Shown: positions 35,761 to 45,130, numbered from the stretch's first letter. The stretch: 64,000 nucleotides of DNA from Aequorivita sublithincola DSM 14238 (GCF_000265385.1 NC_018013.1:208501-272500), one strand, 5' to 3'. Translations and numbers: made by a program. The notes: generated from the letters alone by a model not told the origin.

Positions 35761-36246
35761 ATGAAAACTACAAATGAAGAAGCAAAAGAGCACAACCACG
35801 ATAAATTGGTAAACAATTTACAAGAGTTGTTAGAAAAAAATTATGATGCTGAAAAAGGTTTTACTAAGGCAATGAAGGACGCCAAAAACACAAGGTTAAA
35901 ATCATTTTTACAGCAACAAGCTGCTCAAAGAGGCCGTTTTACTAATGAGCTTACACAAGAAATTAGAAACCTAAACGAAACGCCAAAAGATAGCGGTAGT
36001 TTCACAGGAGATCTTCACCGTACTTGGATAGACATTAAAAGTGCAGTAACGGGTAATGAAGACGAAGCCGTTCTGGAAGAATGCATTAGAGGTGAAAAGG
36101 CAAGTTGGGATGAATATGAAAACAAGTTAAAAAATGAAAACTTCCCTCCGAACGTAGCTAATGTTGTCCAAAAGCAAGCTTCAGAAATTCACAATACATT
36201 GTCTAAAGTGAAAACTTTAGAAGACCTTGCCGATAAGGTAGAATAA
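35761..36246 (+). CDS. DUF2383/PA2169-family ferritin-like protein
   Basis: A 161-residue four-helix protein starting at the ATG at 35761 (MKTTNEEAKEHNHDKL); the longer frame adds 15 residues. It has the PA2169/DUF2383 pattern: an N-terminal helix with NNLQELLEKNYDAEKGFTKAM, then LKSFLQQQAAQRGRF and a long charged helix (ECIRGEKASWDEYENKLKNE). These proteins resemble ferritin-like bundles and are linked to stress and high-salt survival. Function of this one is inferred from family only. Confidence 0.85.
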   Translation: MKTTNEEAKEHNHDKLVNNLQELLEKNYDAEKGFTKAMKDAKNTRLKSFLQQQAAQRGRFTNELTQEIRNLNETPKDSGSFTGDLHRTWIDIKSAVTGNEDEAVLEECIRGEKASWDEYENKLKNENFPPNVANVVQKQASEIHNTLSKVKTLEDLADKVE

Positions 36247-36274
36247 TACAATGAAGAAGAAAAATGGCAAGAAA

Positions 36275-36307
36275 AAAGCCCTGAAAACATTATGTTTTCA
36301 GGGCTTT
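36275..36307. terminator. Bidirectional terminator
   Basis: AAAGCCCTGAAAAC and GTTTTCAGGGCTTT form a 14-base stem with a 5-base loop, between the convergent DUF2383 gene and the DUF4397 gene. Confidence 0.88.
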
Positions 36308-36336
36308 CGATTTAACCAAATTAATCAAAAACAACA

Positions 36337-37341
36337 TTAATTCTTAACAAACTTCTTATTTGCAATTACGCTATTACCATCTAAAATAGTAAGATTATAA
36401 ATTCCTTTATTTAAATTACTCACAATTATACTGTTGTCACTATTAGTTACGCCTTTAGAAATTTGGCGTCCCAACATATCTGAAATTATCATAGAATATT
36501 GGCTTAGGTCTATGCCATTCGTGTTAATGTTTAACTTTTCAGAAGTAGGATTTGGATATATCGAAAAATTAGAGACATCAAAGTCAGAAACGCTAAGAGG
36601 AACAACTGGAAGAGCTAATAATGCACCACCTAAAGGGCTTGCAACGTACAATCCAAAAGCAGGACCATTTGAATTTTGCGAAGGATCTAAAAATCCAGAA
36701 GCTAAAACTGTTAGAGCTGCACCGTCCAATCCTAAAGTTGCCAATGGAGCTTGATATCTAGCAACAGTAACCGCACCAGTTGCATCGGTTACATCAAGAA
36801 CATAATCTGCGGTTGGAAGTTCCAAATATCCTTGAAATTCTGAGTATGAAATATTGTCAACAATAGTTCCAGCGCCAGCGCCAGTTTCAACAACGTCAAC
36901 AGTTGGAGCGTCTGTAGAACCGTGATGTACTAAAACATCTACGTTCGCAGAATTTGAAGCCATTTCACGAGCCATCGGGAAAACTTGCAGTGTTAAAGGT
37001 GGCGCAGGATTGTATCCTGTTGGGCTTGCTATACCGTCTGCGACAACCACATATTTTTCATTTGCCGTAAGTGTAACAGGAACCGTTATTATCGCGTCGC
37101 CCACACTTGTGCTGTTTCCTGGAGCTACAGCTATTTCAATTTGAACACCTGCCGGAAGATCTAAAAACGGAGTTGCTGTTCTAAAAGCAAAATCGTCTAA
37201 GGCAAGGTTGCCATTTATGTAAACATCAACGGTTGATGCAGCCGCATCGGATGAGTTGTGTATCACTTGGACACGTGCTGTTTGTGCAATCGAACTTAAT
37301 GTGAATAAAGCAATTGCGAGAATTGGTAGTACTTTTTTCAT
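36337..37341 (-). CDS. DUF4397 domain secreted protein with T9SS sorting tail
   Basis: A 334-residue secreted protein. A signal peptide (MKKVLPILAIALFTLSSIA) precedes two DUF4397 modules (about residues 22-130 and 130-240), each an immunoglobulin-like unit with ADVFVxxxxxAPxVD-type strands (VDVYINGNLALDDFAF and NVDVLVHHGSTDAPTVDV). The last about 70 residues are a Por-type C-terminal domain (FSIYPNPTSEKLNI, then SNLNKGIYNLTIL), which sends it through the type IX system to the surface. It may be an adhesin or cell-surface binding protein. Confidence 0.88.
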   Translation of the reverse strand: MKKVLPILAIALFTLSSIAQTARVQVIHNSSDAAASTVDVYINGNLALDDFAFRTATPFLDLPAGVQIEIAVAPGNSTSVGDAIITVPVTLTANEKYVVVADGIASPTGYNPAPPLTLQVFPMAREMASNSANVDVLVHHGSTDAPTVDVVETGAGAGTIVDNISYSEFQGYLELPTADYVLDVTDATGAVTVARYQAPLATLGLDGAALTVLASGFLDPSQNSNGPAFGLYVASPLGGALLALPVVPLSVSDFDVSNFSIYPNPTSEKLNINTNGIDLSQYSMIISDMLGRQISKGVTNSDNSIIVSNLNKGIYNLTILDGNSVIANKKFVKN

Positions 37342-37556
37342 GATAAATGATTTTTAGTTTGAGTAAAACTACAAAACAAACTATTTTGTTTAATCTTTTT
37401 TCAGAAAAGTTTAACAAAATGAATTTTACACCTGATTAATAGCACTTTATAAATAGGTAAGGATTCTGAACTTTAAGAGTTTTCAATAATTAGGGTGAAA
37501 AACTCATTATTGAGCATAAAGAAAGAGGCTTCCTATAAAGACAGTACCTTTTATAT

Positions 37557-37780
37557 GATACCTACGAAAATGCAATAGCAAAGCGAATAAATGGAGTTTT
37601 AAAACAAGAATTTGACATAGCGAAAAACGTCAAGGACTTTGGCATAAAGCAGAAACTTACTATAAAAATATACAACAATGTGAGACCACATTTGTCAAAT
37701 CATATATTGATAGTAATACAAATACACCAACAAAACATATTGAAAAGAAAATAATACAAATCAAAAAACCTGAACAATGA
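37557..37780 (+). pseudogene. IS3-family transposase (rve domain) C-terminal remnant
   Basis: A plus-strand frame encodes DTYENAIAKRINGVLKQEF (37557-37613) and, further on, IYNNVRPHLSN, the conserved end of the integrase core of IS3/IS150-type transposases. The typical TP.. ending is found only after a frameshift near 37715 (TPTKHIEKK in the next frame, stop at 37780). The first two thirds of the gene and both insertion-sequence ends are missing. It is therefore a decayed fragment, with no activity expected. It lies in the 550-base gap between two T9SS protein genes. Confidence 0.75.
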
Positions 37781-37797
37781 GGTCATTGTTCAGGTTT
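37764..37797 (-). terminator. Strong hairpin terminator of the large T9SS gene
   Basis: AAACCTGAACAATGA and TCATTGTTCAGGTTT pair perfectly around GG; on the minus strand it is followed by TTTTTTG. It ends the LTD/HYR gene transcript. The left arm overlaps the last codons of the IS3 fragment, so the hairpin may include an inherited insertion-sequence sequence. Confidence 0.85.
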
Positions 37798-37891
37798 GAT
37801 TAATAAATTTAATCCTTTAATAATCTGTATCGGTTATTTAGGACTAAACGATGTTTTCCTTAATCTAGAATTTTAAGGAATTTACTCTTAC

Positions 37892-40800
37892 TTACTCTTT
37901 AATCAAGCGTTTCACAGTGCTTGCGTTGTTACCAATTATCTGAACTACATAAACGCCAGAAGCAAGTGATGAAACATCTACTGCTTTTTCACCTTGCATT
38001 GTGCGAAGGTCTGTTGTGTTTACTAGTTTTCCGTTTATGTCATAGATCATCATTTTCTCTAAAGAAATGTTGGTCTTGTTCACAAGGTTAACCACATTGC
38101 TCGCTGGGTTTGGATATAATGCCAAACCTTTGTCCAATGAGTTTTTACCAACACCAATTGTGGTTTCCACAGTAAGTACAAAACTACAAGTAGAAACGTT
38201 TCCGTATTCATCCTCGGCAGTTAGTGTAATGGTGTGTGTTCCATCAGGAAGCGGAGTTCCCACTGCTGGAGACTGGCTTGTGATGGTTACTGGGTCGGTA
38301 CAGTTGTCAACAGCTGTAGCTTCGCCAGTTGCAAAATAGTCTGGCAAGATGTAGAACAAGCCACCAGCTCCTGGATCAACAGTTTGATCTGCTGGGCAGG
38401 TAATTACTGGAGCAAGTTTGTCTACCACATTTACTTCGGCAGTACAAGAGGCAATGTTGCCACTAGCATCACTTACAAACACGGTAATCATTATTGGAGT
38501 TCCAATATCTGCACAGCTAACTGTGGTTACATCTACTGCGATGGTGCTAATTCCACAAGCTTCAACTATATCAGAAAGAAGGCTATAAGGATCGATGGTT
38601 GTAGTTCCATCAGGTCCAAGCTCAACTTCTACAACATTGCCTGTTCCAGCAAGTTCATAGCTAAGATCAAAATTATCTACGCCAGCTGCCCAGCCCCAAC
38701 CGCCAAGATCGTCAAAAGTCCAACGAACTTGGAACGCTGCATTTGCAAAAGCAGAAGCATCAATTGACTCCGTTTGGATGTTTGGAACCAAATCTGCATC
38801 GTAAAGTGCTATTTGTTGCCAAGCTGTTCCATCATAAACCTCAACAGTGAATGTTTGGTCTCCAGATTCCTGGAAAGCAACATCATAGCCAACCAATACA
38901 TTGGTTGCGTCTGTAAGGCCGTATACTGGAGAAGATAAGGAAACTTTATTGGTTTGTCCACTACCAGCTGCGTCATCATTAAAGATTGCTGCGTTGGATG
39001 TGAAATCATCACCAGTAGGCATTGCGCCAGAACCAAAGGTCCAATCTGCAACTCCAGCTAGAATCTCAGTAGACCATCCTGCAGGAACGGTAGTTCCTTC
39101 AAAATCTTCTGTTTCTGAAACTGTTGGATTTGTTCCACAAGTAATTACAGGAGCAATGTTGTCAATAACATTAACTGTTGCAAAACAAGTCGCAGCATTT
39201 CCACTGTCGTCCGTAACCGTAACTTCAACAAGCTTTTCACCTAAATCTGAACAAGTAAAATCTGCTGTGGTATTACCGTTTACAGTAGTTGTATAGTTAC
39301 AAGCTTCCTCCACACTCTGTAAAAGTGTGTTAGGGTCTATACTCGCCATTCCGTTAGCATCAAGAAAAACATCTACTGAGGAAGAAGTTGGGACAACATA
39401 CGTTTGCCCTACGTTTAAGGTTCCTGGAGTCGCTGCAGTTGGTGAATTCCAAGTAAAATCTGGATAGAAAGTACCTGTTCCGCTTAATTGCAAAGATTCG
39501 CCAATTGGAGTACTATTTGGTTCTGAAACACCAATATCTGTTGAAGTTAGACCAGCTGCAACGCCATCTACTGCCGTTAAGCTTCCTTCGTAGCTCAAAA
39601 ACTGAATAACATTTCCATTATTCACTAAAGCGATCGCATCTGGCGAACCATTTTGAATACCCGCTATTTCAAAGTTTACGGCACCAAAACCATTGCCTTC
39701 ATCATCAATAGTTCCGCTTAAATTCACCGTATTGTACTCAGTACCTCCGCTTCCATTATAAAAAACCAATGAATAAGTACTTAAAACCGTACCTGAAGGA
39801 CCAGCAACTTCTACGCCTTCGTCTTCGTCTGTTCCTGCATTATCGTAATGAATTTCATTTATAAAAACTGAAGCGCCAGATGCTTCGCCAAGACAGGTAA
39901 TTATTGGCGCGGTAGTGTCCTGCACAGTAACTGTGGCGGAACAATTTGAAGAATTTCCAGCAGCGTCAGTAACTGTAAGTGTTACAGAGTTAGCGCCTAC
40001 CATAGAACAATCGAAAGTTGAAACATCCAAACTCAAAGAAACAGCGCCACAAAGATCTGAAGAACCGTTATCAACTTCAGACGGGGCAACTGTAACCATT
40101 CCTGTTATCGGGTCAAGTTCAACGGTAATATTTTGGCAAATAGCTACAGGAGCTTCATTATCAATAACGGTTATCAAAAATTGACAAGTTGAATTGTTAT
40201 TATCACTATCAGTTACTGAAAGCGTTACAGTATTAACGCCAACTGGGAAAGTACTTCCGCTTGCAGGTGTTGCCACAATTAATGAAGAAATGTCTCCGTC
40301 TTCAGCATCCATAGCTAGACCAACAAAGCTCACTGCTGCACCACAGGTTCCAGTAACATTGTTTACAGTAATATCTGCTGGGCAAGAAATCATTGGACTA
40401 GAACCAGAGCCAGAACCCGCAAAGGTTTGTCCTGCATTGATAAGACCTGACGAACCAACTACTGGACCGCTCCAAGTAAAATCTGTATAAAGACTGCCTG
40501 TGCCCATAAGTTGAAGTGATTCACCAACTGGCGTAGAACTAGGTTCTGAAACTCCAATATCCGTTGAAGTCATTCCGTTTGCTGCTCCCGAAGTAGCTGC
40601 AAAAGAACCTTCATAACTCAAAAACTGGATTACAGTGTTTCCAGCATCAATCAACGCTAAACCATCTGGAGCTCCATTTTGCATGCCAGAACTTAAAAAC
40701 CAAACTGTTCCAAATCCTGCACCTTCATCTGGAATTGTTCCCGATAGGTTTATAGTTCCATAATCTGTACCATTGGAACCGTTGTACAATTCAACTTTCC

Positions 40801-40957
40801 AGCCGGATAAATCTGTTCCCGCAGGACCAGCAATTTCAAATCCTTCAGCAACATCCGATCCAGCATTATCGTAATGTAATTCATTAATAAAAATAGCTTG
40901 CGCCTGCAAAAGCATCGTTGTTGCAATCAATAAGATTGTTAATGTAATTTTTTTCAT
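37892..40957 (-). CDS. Large secreted T9SS protein with two LTD modules and HYR repeats
   Basis: A 1021-residue secreted protein. After a signal peptide (residues 1-19) come a lamin-tail-domain-like module (about 20-195, FINELHYDNAGSDVAEGFEI), two HYR immunoglobulin-like repeats (about 195-355), a second LTD module (about 360-535), more HYR repeats, a beta-sandwich module with GWGWAAGVDNFDLSYE (about 665-780), another HYR pair, and a C-terminal sorting domain (LYPNPASNVVNLVN to KRLIKE). HYR-LTD proteins are typical type IX cargoes involved in adhesion or nucleic-acid binding. The two LTD modules are near copies of each other. Confidence 0.88.
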   Translation of the reverse strand: MKKITLTILLIATTMLLQAQAIFINELHYDNAGSDVAEGFEIAGPAGTDLSGWKVELYNGSNGTDYGTINLSGTIPDEGAGFGTVWFLSSGMQNGAPDGLALIDAGNTVIQFLSYEGSFAATSGAANGMTSTDIGVSEPSSTPVGESLQLMGTGSLYTDFTWSGPVVGSSGLINAGQTFAGSGSGSSPMISCPADITVNNVTGTCGAAVSFVGLAMDAEDGDISSLIVATPASGSTFPVGVNTVTLSVTDSDNNNSTCQFLITVIDNEAPVAICQNITVELDPITGMVTVAPSEVDNGSSDLCGAVSLSLDVSTFDCSMVGANSVTLTVTDAAGNSSNCSATVTVQDTTAPIITCLGEASGASVFINEIHYDNAGTDEDEGVEVAGPSGTVLSTYSLVFYNGSGGTEYNTVNLSGTIDDEGNGFGAVNFEIAGIQNGSPDAIALVNNGNVIQFLSYEGSLTAVDGVAAGLTSTDIGVSEPNSTPIGESLQLSGTGTFYPDFTWNSPTAATPGTLNVGQTYVVPTSSSVDVFLDANGMASIDPNTLLQSVEEACNYTTTVNGNTTADFTCSDLGEKLVEVTVTDDSGNAATCFATVNVIDNIAPVITCGTNPTVSETEDFEGTTVPAGWSTEILAGVADWTFGSGAMPTGDDFTSNAAIFNDDAAGSGQTNKVSLSSPVYGLTDATNVLVGYDVAFQESGDQTFTVEVYDGTAWQQIALYDADLVPNIQTESIDASAFANAAFQVRWTFDDLGGWGWAAGVDNFDLSYELAGTGNVVEVELGPDGTTTIDPYSLLSDIVEACGISTIAVDVTTVSCADIGTPIMITVFVSDASGNIASCTAEVNVVDKLAPVITCPADQTVDPGAGGLFYILPDYFATGEATAVDNCTDPVTITSQSPAVGTPLPDGTHTITLTAEDEYGNVSTCSFVLTVETTIGVGKNSLDKGLALYPNPASNVVNLVNKTNISLEKMMIYDINGKLVNTTDLRTMQGEKAVDVSSLASGVYVVQIIGNNASTVKRLIKE

Positions 40958-41126
40958 GTGTGTATAATATTTAGTTTAATTAGAAAGACAAGTTTTTAGG
41001 CAGCACTATGGAATGCAAGAATATTCATCGTTTTAAAACGTTTCATAGATAATTTGTAAAAAGTTTTGAGCGCCAAATATAATTTATACCTCCATTATTT
41101 AAAAGTCTAAGAGTATTGGGTTATAA

Positions 41127-42512
41127 TTAGTTTTCAACAGGAATACCCGCATTTTTAATTGCTGCAAAACCTCCTGCAACATCCACAACATTATGAATTC
41201 CGCGACTCTTTAATATTGAAGCCGCAATTACCGAACGATAGCCACCTGCACAATGCACATAAAATTTTTCGTTCTGCGGAAAATCATTCAAATGATTGTT
41301 AAGAAAACCAAGTGGTGCGTGAGTCGCCCCTGGAATATGTTCGTTGGAAAATTCGCCGTCGTTACGAACATCAAAGATTGGAACGTTGTTTTCCATTTCC
41401 TGCTTTAAGGTTTCGGCGTCAACAGATTCTAAAGTATCGATTTCTTTTCCAGCTTCTATCCAGGCTTCAATTCCGCCCTGCAAATAACCAAGCGTTCTAT
41501 CAAAACCAACTCTGGATAATCGTGTAATTGCTTCTTCTTCTCTTCTTGGAGAAACAACTAAAAGTATTTTTTGTTCCACATCTGCCAACAAAGCACCAAC
41601 CCAAGGCGCAAAACCGCCATCCAAACCAATAAAAATGGAACGTGGAATGTGCCCATCTATAAATTCAATCTGGTTGCGAACATCTAGAACAATTGCTCCA
41701 GTTTCATTTGCTATATTTTCAAAAGTATTTGGGTCCAAGGGAGTTGTTCCTTGCGCCATAACTTCATCAAAGTTTGTATAACCTTCGCGGTTCATTTTCA
41801 CATTCATCGGAAAATAGAGTGGCAGCGGTGCTAAACCATCCGTTACTTCTTTTATAAATTCTTCGCGAGTCATATCTGCCCGCAAAGCATAATTCATCTT
41901 TTTTTGATTGCCCAAAGTATCAACGGTTTCCTTCATCATATTTTTTCCGCAGGCAGAACCGGCACCGTGTGCAGGATAAACTATAACATCATCTGCCAAA
42001 GGCATTATTTTATTTCGAAGGCTATCAAACAAAATTCCAGCTAAATCTTCCTGCGTAATTTCATTTGCTTTTTGGGCTAAATCTGGACGACCTACATCAC
42101 CCAAAAACAAGGTGTCGCCACTAAAAATTGCGTAGTCTTTTCCGTTTTCATCTTTCAATAAATACGTCGTACTTTCCATAGTATGACCTGGTGTATGAAT
42201 AGCTGTGATTGTAACATCACCCAATTTATAAACTTCTTCATCTTTGGCCAGAAGCACTTCAAAAGTTGGATTTGCGTGTGGTCCGTAAACAATGGAAGCA
42301 CCAGTTTGCTGTGCTAATGTTAAATGTCCGCTCACGAAATCTGCGTGAAAATGGGTTTCAAAAATATATTTAATTTTTGCGCCATCTCTTTCAGCACGCT
42401 CTAAATAAGGCTTTGTTTCACGCAAAGGATCAATAATTGCAGCTTCACCATTGCTTTCTATGTAGTAAGCCCCTTGAGATAGGCAACCTGTATAAATTTG
42501 TTCAACTTTCAT
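41127..42512 (-). CDS. MBL-fold persulfide dioxygenase with pseudo-rhodanese and rhodanese domains (CstB-like)
   Basis: A 461-residue cytoplasmic enzyme. Residues about 1-245 are a metallo-beta-lactamase domain of the ETHE1/persulfide-dioxygenase type (ETHFHADFVSGH zinc/iron box and SGDTLFLGDVGRPDLA). Two rhodanese-like domains follow. The first (about 255-355) reads VVSPRREEEAI where the catalytic cysteine loop should be, so it is inactive. The second (about 360-455) has the CAGGYRS active-site loop with Cys. This is the domain layout of CstB, which oxidises low-molecular-weight thiol persulfides to thiosulfate. Co-occurrence with the bacillithiol gene bshB1 about 1.9 kb away supports bacillithiol persulfide as a substrate (inference). 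Confidence 0.9.
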   Translation of the reverse strand: MKVEQIYTGCLSQGAYYIESNGEAAIIDPLRETKPYLERAERDGAKIKYIFETHFHADFVSGHLTLAQQTGASIVYGPHANPTFEVLLAKDEEVYKLGDVTITAIHTPGHTMESTTYLLKDENGKDYAIFSGDTLFLGDVGRPDLAQKANEITQEDLAGILFDSLRNKIMPLADDVIVYPAHGAGSACGKNMMKETVDTLGNQKKMNYALRADMTREEFIKEVTDGLAPLPLYFPMNVKMNREGYTNFDEVMAQGTTPLDPNTFENIANETGAIVLDVRNQIEFIDGHIPRSIFIGLDGGFAPWVGALLADVEQKILLVVSPRREEEAITRLSRVGFDRTLGYLQGGIEAWIEAGKEIDTLESVDAETLKQEMENNVPIFDVRNDGEFSNEHIPGATHAPLGFLNNHLNDFPQNEKFYVHCAGGYRSVIAASILKSRGIHNVVDVAGGFAAIKNAGIPVEN

Positions 42513-42653
42513 CGTTTTCTGTTTTCAGCAAATATAATGATTGTAAGCACTAAAGTTTTAAGAAGAAATATTGAAAGTGCCTATTTTCACAAAACTTTTG
42601 CATTAAGACATTCAAGTTATTTTATCTTTACCCTTTAACATAACTATATAATC

Positions 42654-42986
42654 ATGAAAAAATTAGCTTTTATTTTACTTACATTATTAGTGGTTTCTTG
42701 CTCTACGGAAGGAAAACAAGAAGATGTAGTTCGCGAACTTTCCAAAAAAGATGCCATTGAAAAATTGCAGCTTCCAGAAGGCACTAGTTTCAATAATGAA
42801 AACATTGAAGTTACAGAAATGGAAACTGGAGAAGCTTCAATCGGTACAAGTTATTTAGTGAAAATAACAATAAAATCTCAAGACCGTGAGGGTAATGAAA
42901 TTGTAAAAGTCCATACAATGACTTATAAAAAAACAGGTGAAGGCGGTTTGTCTCCTGAAGATTATGAACTTGTTTCTTTTGAATAA
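42654..42986 (+). CDS. Small lipoprotein of unknown function
   Basis: A 110-residue lipoprotein with a lipobox near residue 16 (VVSCST). The mature part is about 90 residues, beta-rich (SYLVKITIKSQDREGNEIVKVHTMTYK), with no recognised domain. It starts 20 bases before the M28 peptidase gene and is probably co-transcribed with it. A TTG (42598-42600) 22 bases before TATCTTTA (42623-42630) is a candidate promoter. Confidence 0.6.
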   Translation: MKKLAFILLTLLVVSCSTEGKQEDVVRELSKKDAIEKLQLPEGTSFNNENIEVTEMETGEASIGTSYLVKITIKSQDREGNEIVKVHTMTYKKTGEGGLSPEDYELVSFE

Positions 42987-43005
42987 TATTTAGTATTTCC
43001 ATTAT

Positions 43006-44031
43006 ATGAAAATTATCCTTTTTTTAATTTTTTCACCTCTTTTTGTTTGTTGCAATGCTACACAAAATCAAGTCGGTTCGAAAAAAACAAACGTTGATTA
43101 CGCAAATACAATAACTGCCAACGCTCTTAAAAAGCATTTATACATTTACGCAGGTGATGAAATGGAAGGCCGCATGACTGGTACTAAAGGTCAGTATATG
43201 GCTTCCAATTACATACGTGATTTTTATGTGAAAGAAGGCATTGAAGAAGCACCAGGAACGGACAATTATTTTCAAAATATTTCTGCTAGCTTTTTCGCTG
43301 GAAGACGGGATGCACAACCGTCTGAAAATGTGGTGGCTTTTATAAAAGGCTCTGAAAAACCTGAAGAAATTATTGTCATTTCAGCACATTTAGATCACGT
43401 TGGTACCGATAAAGAAGGAAATGTTTTCAATGGAGCAGATGATGATGGTAGCGGCACAGTTTCAATTTTGGAAATAGCGCAAGCCTTCCAGCAAGCGGTA
43501 AAAGATGGAAATGGACCAAAACGTTCTATTCTTTTTCTACACGTTACTGGGGAAGAAATTGGGCTATACGGTTCTAGATATTATACCGAAAACCCGTTAT
43601 TTCCTTTGGCAAATACCGTTTGCGATCTTAATATAGATATGATTGGAAGAGTTGATCCCGACAAAAAGGACAATCCAAACTATCTTTATTTAATTGGAAG
43701 TAATATGTTAAGTCAGGAATTACAAGATGTTTCAACTGAAGTAAACAATAAATACACAAAGTTGGAACTGGATTATAAATATGACGATCCCAATGATCCA
43801 AACCGTTTTTACTACCGAAGTGATCATTATAATTTTGCAAAAAACGATGTTCCTATTATTTTCTACTTCAACGGTGTTCACGAAGATTACCACAAAATGA
43901 CGGACACACCAGATAAAATTGAATACGATTTAATGGCAAAACGCGCTCAGCTTATATTTTACACCGCTTGGGAAATAGCCAACCGTGACCAAAGAATTGC
44001 GGTAGATAAAAAACAAAAGAAACAGGTTTGA
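43006..44031 (+). CDS. M28-family zinc metallopeptidase, lipoprotein-like
   Basis: A 341-residue exported peptidase. A signal peptide with a cysteine near residue 16 (FVCCNATQ) suggests membrane anchoring. The zinc-binding M28 set is present: HLDHVGTD (residues 128-135), NGADDDGSGT (the bridging Asp), TGEEIGLYGS (catalytic Glu), NIDMIGR and, near the end, FYFNGVHEDYHKMTD with the last His. Such enzymes release N-terminal amino acids from peptides. It forms a small operon with the lipoprotein gene upstream. Confidence 0.9.
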   Translation: MKIILFLIFSPLFVCCNATQNQVGSKKTNVDYANTITANALKKHLYIYAGDEMEGRMTGTKGQYMASNYIRDFYVKEGIEEAPGTDNYFQNISASFFAGRRDAQPSENVVAFIKGSEKPEEIIVISAHLDHVGTDKEGNVFNGADDDGSGTVSILEIAQAFQQAVKDGNGPKRSILFLHVTGEEIGLYGSRYYTENPLFPLANTVCDLNIDMIGRVDPDKKDNPNYLYLIGSNMLSQELQDVSTEVNNKYTKLELDYKYDDPNDPNRFYYRSDHYNFAKNDVPIIFYFNGVHEDYHKMTDTPDKIEYDLMAKRAQLIFYTAWEIANRDQRIAVDKKQKKQV

Positions 44032-44170
44032 AGGGAATCATGAATCACGACTGAAGTGAATCACGAACCACGACGGTTTGACCCACGACATTGGAAACGA
44101 GTCTAAATGGTTGGCTAAACGCACAAAACCTGAAACAAGAAACTAAAAACCAAAGATTTCGAAAACAAAA

Positions 44171-44196
44171 AAAGCTTCCCATTTCTGAGAAGCTCT
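44171..44196 (-). terminator. Terminator downstream of tRNA-His
   Basis: On the minus strand GAGCTTCTCAG and its partner GGGAAGCT form a stem with an AT loop, followed by TTTTTTTG. It directly follows the 3' end of the tRNA-His gene. Confidence 0.65.
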
Positions 44197-44203
44197 TGTC
44201 TTG

Positions 44204-44278
44204 GGTGGAAGACCGGGTTCGAACCGGCGACCCTCGGTACCACAAACCGATGCTCTAACCAGCTGAGCTACAACCACC
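44204..44278 (-). tRNA. tRNA-His (anticodon GTG)
   Basis: Reading the minus strand gives the acceptor strand GTGGTTG, D-stem GCTC/GAGC, anticodon stem-loop TCGGT-TTGTGGT-ACCGA with GTG, T-arm GCCGG-TTCGAAC-CCGGT, and the acceptor 3' strand CTTCCAC. An extra G precedes position 1, as required for tRNA-His. The CCA end is not encoded in full. U5-U68 and U6-U67 do not pair in this reading, leaving two mismatches in the acceptor stem. Confidence 0.9.
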
Positions 44279-44405
44279 ATTTTGCTGTGCTTTAAAACAC
44301 AACTTCGCTAAGCGGACGCAAATATAAATCAAATCTTACGGTTGCGCAACAACCTTCTTCAAGATTTTTCTTAAATTTTAAATTTCGTCTTTATTGCGTA
44401 AAGAT

Positions 44406-45122
44406 TTAAATTAAATCGAAAATCGAATCTACTGCTGGAAAGCGTTCTACTGTAAAACCTTCGGCATATTCGGTGCCTATAAGTCTTCCCAAATCCTGAG
44501 CTCTGTATGTTATGCTATCTCTAAAATTAGTTGAAGAAATCGGCGTTTCCGGTTCATCTGCTTCTCTTTTATGGAATTGGCTTTTATAAGCAAAAACTGC
44601 TTCCAACTTTTGGTCCATAAATCCAGTTACGTCTACAACAAAATCTGGTTCAATGTTTTTCCATTGAATGTAATGATAAACATATTTAGGGCGCCAAGCC
44701 TTTTGATGATTGCCTTCAAGAATGGTTTCAATTTTTTGTAAACCGCTTAAAAAGCAGGCGTCACTAACTAGCTTACTCGCCATTCCGTGATCAATATGGC
44801 GATCGTCAATTGCATTGCAAAGCACCATATCTGGCTGGTATTTTCTGATGATTTTGATTATTTCAAGTTTAGAGGCGGCGTTGTTTACTATAAATCCATC
44901 CGAAAACTCCAAATTATGTCGAAACTTTACGCCTAAAATTTCTGCGGCGTTTGCAGCTTCTTGATCGCGAATTTCAGCCGTGCCTCGGGTTCCAAGTTCG
45001 CCACGAGTTAGGTCTAAAAGCCCTACTTTTTTTCCGTTACTTATTTCTTTTGCCAAAGTTGCTGAACAGCCCAATTCCACATCGTCTGGGTGAGCGCCAA
45101 TGGCGAGTATATCAATTTTCAT
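44406..45122 (-). CDS. bshB1: Bacillithiol biosynthesis deacetylase BshB1
   Basis: A 238-residue zinc-dependent LmbE-family deacetylase that removes the acetyl group of N-acetylglucosaminyl-malate to make the glucosaminyl-malate intermediate of bacillithiol. The signature AHPDDVEL (near residue 9), RGELGTRGT, and the later DRHIDHGMASKL metal and substrate boxes match the family, and length is as expected. It is downstream of the PLP trans-sulfuration gene (8-base gap) on the same strand, a pairing that joins sulfur amino-acid supply to thiol synthesis. Confidence 0.92.
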   Translation of the reverse strand: MKIDILAIGAHPDDVELGCSATLAKEISNGKKVGLLDLTRGELGTRGTAEIRDQEAANAAEILGVKFRHNLEFSDGFIVNNAASKLEIIKIIRKYQPDMVLCNAIDDRHIDHGMASKLVSDACFLSGLQKIETILEGNHQKAWRPKYVYHYIQWKNIEPDFVVDVTGFMDQKLEAVFAYKSQFHKREADEPETPISSTNFRDSITYRAQDLGRLIGTEYAEGFTVERFPAVDSIFDLI

Positions 45123-45130
45123 AATCTATT

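Noticed and set aside
37892..40957. Large plus-strand frames opposite the T9SS protein (e.g. 177 and 131 residues)
   Set aside because: They mirror the repetitive coding strand; they have no start context or family motifs.
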